A DNA stretch of 6,377 nucleotides from Pseudomonadota bacterium. Its GTDB lineage: Bacteria; Pseudomonadota; Alphaproteobacteria; Rhodobacterales; Rhodobacteraceae. Location of the stretch: contig JAQCLA010000141.1 of the NCBI GenBank assembly GCA_027592105.1, positions 1-6,377 on the forward strand, read 5' to 3'. Under the pieces are notes generated by a model that saw only the letters and a program-made list of their open reading frames with translations, ran no database searches and was not told the DNA's origin. The position numbers were made by a program, and so were the translations under genes. Positions 1-5,372 of the stretch are shown here, one piece after another; the stretch's first letter is position 1, and each line of letters begins with the position of its first letter.

Positions 1-159
1 CACGGCCGCGGGTTTGCCCTTGGCGAATGCCCGCTCGATCGCGGGGGCAAGGGCTTGATCGCTCAACCCACCGCCACGGGCCGAGGCCACGATGACGCCC
101 GACAGGCGGATCACCGAGACGATAGGATCTTTTGCGACAAAGGGGATGAAACGTTTCAT
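1..159 (-). CDS. S49-family (SppA/SohB-like) peptidase, N-terminal fragment
   Basis: The first 53 codons of a minus-strand gene that leaves the window at its left edge. The protein begins MKRFIPFVAKDP, continues with a short hydrophobic strand (VSVIRLSGVI, about residues 14-23), a Gly-rich turn (RGGG), and the stretch LAPAIERAFAKGKPAAV at the cut end. This order, a beta strand with 'IRLxGxI' followed by a helix ending in 'KGKPAAV', is how S49 serine peptidases of the SppA/SohB type begin. The part that would carry the SPGG-type motif and the catalytic serine lies outside the window, so activity cannot be judged. No N-terminal membrane anchor is visible; the first residues are too polar. The ATG is chosen because no in-frame start is seen upstream; the preceding bases show no strong Shine-Dalgarno. 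The role inferred from the family is cleavage of signal peptides or membrane proteins. Confidence 0.78.
   Translation of the reverse strand, partial: MKRFIPFVAKDPIVSVIRLSGVIVASARGGGLSDQALAPAIERAFAKGKPAAV
146..159. promoter_or_regulatory. Perfect 14-bp palindrome ATGAAACGTTTCAT, LacI/GalR-operator-like (speculative)
   Basis: The 14 bases are identical to their reverse complement, with the central CG and flanking GAAA/TTTC typical of LacI/GalR-family operators; the core GAAACGTTTC is, from memory, also in the E. coli RbsR site. It is exactly the first 14 bases of the S49 peptidase coding sequence (codons for M-K-R-F and part of I), so coding constraint may fully explain it. I saw no second copy near the lacI, glycerate kinase or ribokinase starts. 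Confidence 0.2.
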
Positions 160-202
160 ATGATGCGATGTAGAGTGCCGTTTGCGACGGAACAAGGCGG
201 CG

Positions 203-218
203 GCCATGTTATCATGGC
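203..218. repeat. Short inverted repeat upstream of the S49 peptidase gene
   Basis: GCCATG and CATGGC form a perfect 6-bp stem around a 4-base AT loop, 44 bases upstream of the S49 peptidase start codon. In minus-strand orientation the loop reads ATAA within GATAAC, a weak -10-like hexamer (4 of 6 matches to TATAAT), so the element could be an operator over a promoter or only a chance palindrome. No convincing -35 was found. The spacer at 160-337 holds no gene that I can support. Confidence 0.25.
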
Positions 219-266
219 GATGTGGTTTGCATGCATCGGGTGTGGTCTTGGGCGGCGTGGTGGCAT

Positions 267-328
267 GGGGGGCGCTGCCCCCCCGGGCTACGCCCGTCCC
301 CCCGGAGTATTTGGAAAGCAAAGATGGG
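267..328. repeat. GC-rich double-hairpin intergenic repeat of Rhodobacterales type
   Basis: It lies 9 bases past the acyl-CoA synthetase stop codon. A 7-bp stem GGGGGGC/GCCCCCC with loop GCT (267-283) is followed by a second stem CGGGC/GCCCG with loop TAC (284-296), a C-tract, and then a conserved-looking tail GGAGTATTTGGAAAGCAAAG (304-323) and ATGGG. Elements with this plan (G/C hairpins plus a 'tatttggaaa' tail) occur, from my recollection, in many copies between genes in Rhodobacteraceae. It could end transcription of the synthetase gene or stabilise its 3' end, but no run of T follows the stem in minus-strand orientation, so it is not a canonical intrinsic terminator. Confidence 0.65.
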
Positions 329-337
329 CCGGACGCG

Positions 338-1855
338 TCAGGCGGGGCCCCCGCGCAAGCGGTCGCGCAGGGTGGTTTTGAGCACCTTGCCGTAATTGTT
401 GCGCGGCAAATCGGCGATCTGAATATAGGCCTTGGGGCGTTTGAACCGCGCAAGTTCGGTGAGCAGATGGGCATCGAGTATTGCGGGATCGGGTGTGGTG
501 CCGGCCGCAGGAACGACAAAGGCCACCACCTCTTCACCCCATTCGGGCGATGGGCGACCCACCACCGCCACCGCATGGATCGATGGATGTGTCAGCAACA
601 CCTCTTCGATCTCGCGCGGGTAGATATTGGTGCCGCCCGAGATGATCACATCCTTGGAGCGGTCGACCAAGGTCAGGTAGCCGTCGTCATCAAGATGACC
701 CAAATCGCCAGTTTTCAGCCAGCCATCATGCAAGGCCGCGGCACTGGCGTCGGGGTTGTTCCAATAGCCGGGCATGACGGGTGTACCGCGTACCATGATC
801 TCGCCTGTTTGGCCGGGGGCGAGGGGCTGGCCCCTGTCATCGACGATGGCAAGCGTCACGGCGCTTTGCGCGCGCCCGACCGAGGCGAGGCGCTGTTGCC
901 AGCGCGTGTGGCTGCGATCGGCGATATCGGCGCGCGACAGGGCGGTGATCGCCATAGGACATTCACCTTGCCCATAGATCTGGACAAAGCGAGGGCCGAA
1001 CCATGCGACCGCCTCTTCGATATCGGCGCGATACATCGGGCCGCCGCCATAGACGATGGTCTTGATCCCATGGCCGCGCGCGCCGCGCGTCTTAGCCGCA
1101 TCGGTCAGGCGGCGCAGCATGGTGGGGGCCATGAACATGGATGTGGGGCCATGCGCAGCCGAGAGGGCGAGAATTTCATCGGGGTCGAACCCGCCCGAGC
1201 GCGGCACGATATGGCGCGCTGCCATCCGCAGATGAATGGCGGCATAAAGCCCTGCGCCATGGCTCATCGGGGCGGCGTAGAGCGCGGCATCATCTTGGCT
1301 GACTGGATCGACATCGACCGGGTAGCACAGCGAGGCAGCGGCCAGCATGCCATGGGTGATCTGCACCCCCTTGGGTCGCCCCGTGGTGCCGGAGGTGTAG
1401 AAAAGCCATGCCAGATCATCAGGCTTGCGCGCCGCGATGGGGGCGGGCGGGCCGCTGGTCATCGCGGTGAAATCGGGCCCATCGAGCGCGATGACCGGCT
1501 GCGCGGTTTCACTGGCCAGATCGGCGCGGCGCGCCTTGCTGGCAAAGACATGGCTTGCGCCGCTGTCTTGCAGGATAAAGGCGATTTCCTTGGCATGCAG
1601 CTTGGCATTGATCGGCAAGACGGCGGCACCCGCGATCCAGACCCCGCACATGGCGACAAGGTAGTCAGGCGTATTGGCAGAACACAGCGCGACCCTGTCG
1701 CCCTTGCCGAGCCCACGATCGATCAAGGCGGTCGCAAGGGCAGCGGCGCGGGCGTGCAACAGCGCGTAATCCGCCACGAGATCGCCGCCATGCAGCAAGG
1801 CGGGGCGCGCACCCGCGACACAGGCGGTCCGTTCTAGCCAATGGGCAATGTTCAT
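338..1855 (-). CDS. Acyl-CoA synthetase, AMP-forming (class I adenylate-forming enzyme)
   Basis: A 505-residue cytosolic enzyme that should activate a carboxylic acid with ATP to an acyl-adenylate and transfer it to CoA. All core motifs of the ANL superfamily are in order: phosphate loop YTSGTTGRPKG (153-163), YGQGE (294-298), TGD (382-384), the hinge region DRSKD (398-402) followed by GGTNIYPREIEE, and the C-terminal PRNNYGK with the catalytic Lys490. About 505 residues is normal for fatty-acid or aromatic-acid CoA ligases. The YGQGE form, in place of the commoner YGxTE, points to a subfamily but does not give the substrate; a medium/long-chain fatty acid or aryl acid are both possible. The ATG is chosen over an upstream in-frame alternative codon because AAGAGG (1861-1866) sits 5 bases before it and the protein then starts MNIAHWLERTA, as in relatives. 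It is divergent from ribokinase, with no beta-oxidation gene beside it. Confidence 0.93.
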   Translation of the reverse strand: MNIAHWLERTACVAGARPALLHGGDLVADYALLHARAAALATALIDRGLGKGDRVALCSANTPDYLVAMCGVWIAGAAVLPINAKLHAKEIAFILQDSGASHVFASKARRADLASETAQPVIALDGPDFTAMTSGPPAPIAARKPDDLAWLFYTSGTTGRPKGVQITHGMLAAASLCYPVDVDPVSQDDAALYAAPMSHGAGLYAAIHLRMAARHIVPRSGGFDPDEILALSAAHGPTSMFMAPTMLRRLTDAAKTRGARGHGIKTIVYGGGPMYRADIEEAVAWFGPRFVQIYGQGECPMAITALSRADIADRSHTRWQQRLASVGRAQSAVTLAIVDDRGQPLAPGQTGEIMVRGTPVMPGYWNNPDASAAALHDGWLKTGDLGHLDDDGYLTLVDRSKDVIISGGTNIYPREIEEVLLTHPSIHAVAVVGRPSPEWGEEVVAFVVPAAGTTPDPAILDAHLLTELARFKRPKAYIQIADLPRNNYGKVLKTTLRDRLRGGPA

Positions 1856-1952
1856 CCAAACCTCTTGCGTCAGGCGTTGGTGCCATCTTCCGCGTCTGGC
1901 GCGCACAGGCAAGGGCCGCTAGAATCACTCCGGGCCATGCAGGAGAGCCGAC
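1856..1952. promoter_or_regulatory. Divergent intergenic region with possible rbsK promoter
   Basis: These 97 bases separate two divergent genes and must hold the start signals for both unless transcripts enter from further away. On the plus strand TAGAAT (1920-1925) differs from TATAAT by one base and would place the transcript start about 20 bases before the ribokinase start; the -35 at the right distance is poor (CTGGCG, 1896-1901). For the minus-strand synthetase gene I could find only a weak -35/-10 pair. No clear LacI-type palindrome is present here. Confidence 0.35.
1941..1947 (+). promoter_or_regulatory. Ribosome binding site deciding a GTG start of ribokinase
   Basis: AGGAGAG lies 5 bases before GTG at 1953. 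It supports GTG as the real initiator, since the next in-frame start would remove the first beta strand of the kinase. Confidence 0.75.
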
Positions 1953-2876
1953 GTGCCGCATGATATCGTCATCTTGGGCGTTTTCGTCGCCGATGCCGCC
2001 TTTCGCAGCGATCGCTTGCCTGTCTTGGGCGAGACCAAGATCGCCACGGGCTTTACGCTCGGGCCGGGCGGCAAAGGGTCGAACCAAGCGGTGGCCGCAG
2101 CAAAGGCAGGCGGCGATGTGGGGTTCATCACGCGCATCGGTAGGGACACATTCGGGCAGATGGGCGTGCAGCTTTGGGCGGCGGCAGGCGTCAGCGCCTT
2201 GGTCACGCATGACCCCGATCACCCCACAGGAGCGGCCGGGATTTTCATCGAAGAGGGCAGCGGGCGGAATGCGATCTTGATCAGTCCGGGCGCGGCCGGT
2301 TCCATCACCTTGGCCGATCTTTCCCCCCATGCGGCGATCATCGCGGGGGCCAAGGTGGCGATGACACAGTTGGAACAACCCGTCGATGTGGCCCATGAAT
2401 TCTGCCGCATGGCGCGGGCCGGCGGGGCGATCACGATCCTCAACCCGGCACCAGCGGCGGCGTTGCCTGCTGGGATGCTGGCGCTTTGCGATTTCGTCAC
2501 CCCCAATGAGACCGAGGCAGAGGCGCTGACCGGGATCAAGGTGACCGATACAAACAGCGCCACGGCGGCGGCAAAGGCGCTTTTGGCACAAGGTGTGCGG
2601 CGGGCTGCGGTCATCACCTTGGGGGCCAATGGCGCGCTTCTTTGCGATCAGGGGGGTGCGCGTCATGTGCCGCCGATCGATGCGGGTCGCGTCGTCGACA
2701 CGACCGGGGCGGGCGATGCCTTCAACGGCGGATTTGCCTGCGCCTTGGCGCAGGGGATGGAACTGAACGCTGCCCTCGATTTCGCCACCGCCGTTGCGGC
2801 TATCTCGGTCACGCGGCCAGGGACGGCAGAGGCGATGCCAACCCGCGCCGAGGTAATGGCGCTTTTGCAGCGTTAA
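1953..2876 (+). CDS. rbsK: Ribokinase (PfkB family)
   Basis: A 307-residue cytosolic sugar kinase, the usual ribokinase length, that would convert D-ribose and ATP to ribose 5-phosphate for the pentose phosphate pathway and nucleotide synthesis. The N-terminal strand VILGVFVAD places Asp14 where ribokinases contact the sugar. The first PfkB signature GPGGKGSNQAVAAAKAG is at 37-53, the NPAPA and PNETEAEALTG stretches (164-168, 184-194) match ribokinase closely, and the second signature DTTGAGDAFNGG (249-260) contains the catalytic base Asp255 and the anion hole GAGD. The start is GTG with a strong AGGAGAG. It is transcribed alone on the plus strand; no ribose ABC transporter, RbsD or adjacent regulator is in the window, so the ribose may come from nucleoside turnover or a distant transporter. 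Another pentose or nucleoside as substrate is less likely but possible. Confidence 0.93.
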   Translation: MPHDIVILGVFVADAAFRSDRLPVLGETKIATGFTLGPGGKGSNQAVAAAKAGGDVGFITRIGRDTFGQMGVQLWAAAGVSALVTHDPDHPTGAAGIFIEEGSGRNAILISPGAAGSITLADLSPHAAIIAGAKVAMTQLEQPVDVAHEFCRMARAGGAITILNPAPAAALPAGMLALCDFVTPNETEAEALTGIKVTDTNSATAAAKALLAQGVRRAAVITLGANGALLCDQGGARHVPPIDAGRVVDTTGAGDAFNGGFACALAQGMELNAALDFATAVAAISVTRPGTAEAMPTRAEVMALLQR

Positions 2877-3760
2877 TCGAGCAGCGCTGCTTGTTCAAAG
2901 ACCGCGCGGGCAGCGGCGTGATGCGCTTTTGGCAAGGCCTCGAAAAACCGCGCGCGGATTGCCGGCCATTGCGGTGCGGCCGCCAAAAAGCGGAACCGAT
3001 GATAATGCAGGATATGGGCATCGGGCGTCAGGGCGATGTCACTGCCGCGATAGGACAGCGCGTAGTTCCAGCTTTCATCCAGCACATGCGCCTTGTAGCC
3101 AAAGCGCGCCATCGCTAGCGGAAGCGTGATCTGGTCGAGCCAAGGCCGCTTGTTGGCGATTTTGCAATTGTGGTCGAAATCCACCGCGGTTTCGAGCCAA
3201 TGCGCGGCAAAACGCTTGCCACCTGCACCGGGGCTTTCGGGCATGGCGACCAGACCTGCGTTGAAATAGGGCAGGTTCTCGGGCCGATCACCGCGCAACA
3301 GTCGCACGCGTGTGGTGGGCAGCGGCAGGTCATAATGGCCATAGGCTCGTTCCCAGCGCTCATCCGGGCCCCATGTGGCGCGCCCCTCCGGCGCGGCTGC
3401 GACATGATCATCGGGCAGGTCGGACAGCGTGGTCAGATCGCGCAGACAAACCATGTCGGTATCGAGAAAGATCGACCATCCCGGACCGCGCCAATCGGTT
3501 GCAGCGACGATCTTGTTGCCATGCGGATAGGGCTTTGCCCATTTTGGCGGCGCGGGCAGCGGGCGCAGCGACACACCCGCCACGCGGTAAATCGCCTGCG
3601 TGACCGGGCCAATCCGGGGCAACCAATCGGCACTGGCATAAGCATAAAGATGCACATCGCGCCGATCTTGATGGGCATGGGCAAGGGTTGCGGCCAAAAG
3701 CCAAGACTGGATTTCCAGCCTTTCCCCGTCGGCAACAAAGAAAATATGCGTGTCCGCCAT
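2873..3760 (-). CDS. Predicted GT-A-fold glycosyltransferase (GT8-like)
   Basis: A 295-residue protein without signal peptide or membrane segment. Features resembling nucleotide-sugar-dependent glycosyltransferases are the strand FLDTDMVCLRDL with a DTD metal-binding motif (100-102), FNAGLVA (166-172) typical of the acceptor-side strand, LDQITLP (208-214), and ILHYH near the C-terminus (250-254), where GT8-like enzymes carry a metal-binding histidine. The N-terminus (HIFFVADGERLEIQSWLLAATL) looks like the first Rossmann-type strand and helix. Donor and acceptor are unknown. The ATG at 3758-3760 has a modest AGG about 8 bases upstream. It lies 66 bases downstream of the Dabb gene, so it may be the last gene of the lacI-glycerate kinase transcript or its own unit. 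Its TAA stop overlaps the ribokinase stop on the opposite strand. The family call rests on motifs only; a non-enzymatic or divergent sugar-transferase relative is possible. Confidence 0.72.
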   Translation of the reverse strand: MADTHIFFVADGERLEIQSWLLAATLAHAHQDRRDVHLYAYASADWLPRIGPVTQAIYRVAGVSLRPLPAPPKWAKPYPHGNKIVAATDWRGPGWSIFLDTDMVCLRDLTTLSDLPDDHVAAAPEGRATWGPDERWERAYGHYDLPLPTTRVRLLRGDRPENLPYFNAGLVAMPESPGAGGKRFAAHWLETAVDFDHNCKIANKRPWLDQITLPLAMARFGYKAHVLDESWNYALSYRGSDIALTPDAHILHYHRFRFLAAAPQWPAIRARFFEALPKAHHAAARAVFEQAALLD

Positions 3761-3788
3761 GCGCGACCTGCCCCAATTACGCGACCAT

Positions 3789-3814
3789 TGCGCGAAAGAT
3801 GCACAAATCGCGCA
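3789..3814. repeat. Inverted repeat in the Dabb-glycosyltransferase gap
   Basis: TGCGCGA (3789-3795) and TCGCGCA (3808-3814) form a perfect 7-bp stem with a 12-base AT-richer loop. It lies in the 66-base gap before the glycosyltransferase start, 29 bases upstream of the ATG. No T-run follows it on the minus strand, so an intrinsic terminator is unlikely; an operator, RNA processing site or attenuating hairpin are options. Confidence 0.35.
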
Positions 3815-3817
3815 GGG

Positions 3818-3838
3818 CTGGCCAGATCAGATGGCCAG
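3818..3838. repeat. Inverted repeat spanning the Dabb stop codon
   Basis: CTGGCCA (3818-3824) and TGGCCAG (3832-3838) are perfect arms around a 7-base loop that contains the TGA stop of the Dabb gene (minus strand). The copies also form a direct repeat GGCCAGATC (3820-3828 and 3833-3841). With the next inverted repeat only three bases away, the transcript could form two consecutive hairpins at this gene boundary. Confidence 0.35.
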
Positions 3839-4135
3839 ATCGGCGACGAAAATACCCGCGTGACCACCAGCGCAGGCCGCAACCAATATCCCACCTGCGC
3901 GGATATGGTCGGGATGGGCCTCATAGGCCAGATGGGCCGCGCGGTCGGCAAAACTGACGCTAAAGCCATAGGTGAAGCGGGCCGATTTCCCCTCGAAATC
4001 AAGGTTGGGGCCGTGCGCAAAGCCCGCCGCGCCGGCAACTGCATCGCAAACCGTGGCGAGGATCGGCATCGCGGCCTTGATCTGGTCCAAGCCTTGCGCG
4101 CTTGCGGGTTCCAGCAAGACGATATGATGGAGCAT
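3827..4135 (-). CDS. Dabb-family (stress-responsive alpha/beta barrel) protein
   Basis: A 102-residue cytosolic protein of the usual size for the Dabb family (dimeric ferredoxin-like barrel). It opens with MLHHIVLLEP, the typical first strand of the family, then a helix, then a central HGPNLDFEGKSARFTYGF stretch (41-58) and YEAHPDH (71-77), all recognisable family signatures, and ends with a strand GIFVADLAI. Members include stress-associated proteins and a few small cyclases or lyases; most bacterial ones have no assigned reaction, and none can be assigned here. Its ATG lies 4 bases after the glycerate kinase stop and its likely Shine-Dalgarno (AAGGG) lies inside the last codons of that gene, so it is surely in the same operon and probably translationally coupled. 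A role in handling a reactive metabolite of glycerate use would be pure inference. Confidence 0.87.
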   Translation of the reverse strand: MLHHIVLLEPASAQGLDQIKAAMPILATVCDAVAGAAGFAHGPNLDFEGKSARFTYGFSVSFADRAAHLAYEAHPDHIRAGGILVAACAGGHAGIFVADLAI

Positions 4136-4139
4136 GACC

Positions 4140-5372
4140 CTACCCTTCGATCAAAATGGCGCGAAAATCATTCACATTGGTCAGCGTCGGCCCCGGCACC
4201 ACCTGTCGGTTGATCGCGGCGAAAAAGCGATGCGCATCATTGCGCGCCAAAGCGGCCTTGGGATCAAGGCCTGCGGCGTTCGCAAGGGCCAGTGTGTCGG
4301 GGCCGATCACGGCACCCGCCACCTCGGCCGCGCCATCAACCCCGTCGGTGTCGCAAGCGATGGCATGGATGCCCGCCGCACCCTTGAGGGCCAGCGCAAG
4401 GGCCAGCGCATATTCGGCATTCGGCCCGCCGATGCCGTCGCCCCGCCGCGTGACGGTCAACTCTCCGCCCGACAAGATCAACCGCGGCCCCTTGGCCGCC
4501 AGCGCCAGCTTGGCGTGGTGTGCAGCGACATCGCGCGCTTCACCCTCGATCGCGTCGCCAAGGATATCGACAGCATAGCCCTGCGCGCGGGCCAGTGCGG
4601 CGGCGGCCTCCAGCGATTGGGCAGGCGCGGCATAGATCACATTCTCGACCCGCGACAGGCGGGGATCATCGGGGCGCACCGGGTCGCCCCCCGCCGCAAG
4701 ATAGGCCTTGATCGCAGGCGGCGGTGTCACGCCCCAACGATCCAGTGCCGCCAGCGCGCGCGCCGCGCTGCCCTCATGGCCGACCGTGGGGCCAGAGGCG
4801 ATATCGCCCGGATCATCGCCCGGCACATCCGAGATCATCAGCGCCAGCATCCGCGCAGGATATGCAGCCGCCGCCAACCGCCCGCCCTTGACCGCCGAGA
4901 TTTCCTTACGGATGCCGTTGATCTCGCCAATGGGCGCACCCGAGGCCAAAAGCGTCCCGGTCAAAGCCTGTTTTTCATCCAAGGTGATGCCAGCCGCAGG
5001 TGCGCACAGCAGGGCCGAACCACCACCCGAGATCAGCGCGAGAATGAAATCATCCGCGCCGTAGCCCGCGACCAGATCCAGCATGCGCCGCGTCGCGGTG
5101 ACACCGGCTTGATCGGGGACGGGATGCGAGGCCTCGACAATCTCGATCCCCTGACAGGGGCGGCCATAGCCGTAGCGCGTGATCACCAAACCTTCGCAGG
5201 GGCCCCATGCGGCCTCGACCGCTTCGGCCATGCGCGCGCTGGCCTTGCCTGCGCCGATGACCAGCACCCGGCCCGCGGGTTTGGGCGGCAAGGCTTTGGC
5301 CAAGCTTTGCATCGGGTCGGCAACGGCGACAGCGCGGTCAAACATCGCGCGCAACAACAAATCTGGGTTCAT
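4140..5372 (-). CDS. gckA: Glycerate 2-kinase, type 2 (DUF4147/MOFRL; TtuD/GckA-like)
   Basis: A 410-residue cytosolic enzyme that phosphorylates D-glycerate with ATP to 2-phosphoglycerate, feeding enolase. Members are often annotated as hydroxypyruvate reductase TtuD, a historical name. The N-terminal DUF4147 domain shows VIGAGKASARMA (38-49) with Lys43, SGGGSALL (115-122), NGIRKEISAVKGGRL (152-166) and SDVPGDDPGDIASGP (181-195). The C-terminal MOFRL domain shows LSGGELTVT (300-308), GGPNAEYALALAL (315-327), DTDGVDGAAEVAGA (341-354) and the terminal GPTLTNVNDFRAIL (394-407). Length and motif order are complete, so it should be active. The ATG overlaps the lacI stop as ATGA; only a weak GGAA precedes it, which fits initiation by ribosomes finishing lacI. 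It is followed after 4 bases by the Dabb gene. The substrate could come from tartrate, glycolate/glyoxylate or sugar-acid breakdown; no such enzyme is in the window to decide. Confidence 0.94.
   Translation of the reverse strand: MNPDLLLRAMFDRAVAVADPMQSLAKALPPKPAGRVLVIGAGKASARMAEAVEAAWGPCEGLVITRYGYGRPCQGIEIVEASHPVPDQAGVTATRRMLDLVAGYGADDFILALISGGGSALLCAPAAGITLDEKQALTGTLLASGAPIGEINGIRKEISAVKGGRLAAAAYPARMLALMISDVPGDDPGDIASGPTVGHEGSAARALAALDRWGVTPPPAIKAYLAAGGDPVRPDDPRLSRVENVIYAAPAQSLEAAAALARAQGYAVDILGDAIEGEARDVAAHHAKLALAAKGPRLILSGGELTVTRRGDGIGGPNAEYALALALALKGAAGIHAIACDTDGVDGAAEVAGAVIGPDTLALANAAGLDPKAALARNDAHRFFAAINRQVVPGPTLTNVNDFRAILIEG

Noticed and set aside
228..236. Small palindromes TGCATGCA and ATGCAT as regulator sites
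   Set aside because: Very short self-complementary words are expected by chance and nothing else nearby supports a binding site.
267..283. Intrinsic (rho-independent) terminator for the acyl-CoA synthetase
   Set aside because: The stem is strong but no T-tract follows it in the minus-strand direction; I kept it as a repeat element instead.
182..1837. A 551-codon plus-strand open frame lying antisense to the acyl-CoA synthetase gene
   Set aside because: It is longer than the real gene but its product has no recognisable domain and is rich in Arg, Gly, His and Asp in the manner of GC-rich shadow frames; the opposite strand encodes a complete enzyme with all motifs and a good ribosome binding site.
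1856..1912. A 19-codon N-terminal extension of the acyl-CoA synthetase from a non-ATG start
   Set aside because: The extension is basic and unlike the family, and the ATG at 1855 has AAGAGG at ideal spacing and a family-typical first residue run.
1665..2666. A 333-codon minus-strand open frame antisense to ribokinase and crossing into the synthetase start region
   Set aside because: It would overlap two well-supported genes and the divergent promoter region, and the product shows no domain.
3170..4213. A 347-codon plus-strand open frame across the glycosyltransferase and Dabb genes
   Set aside because: It spans two genes on the other strand, has no recognisable protein motif and no plausible ribosome binding site.
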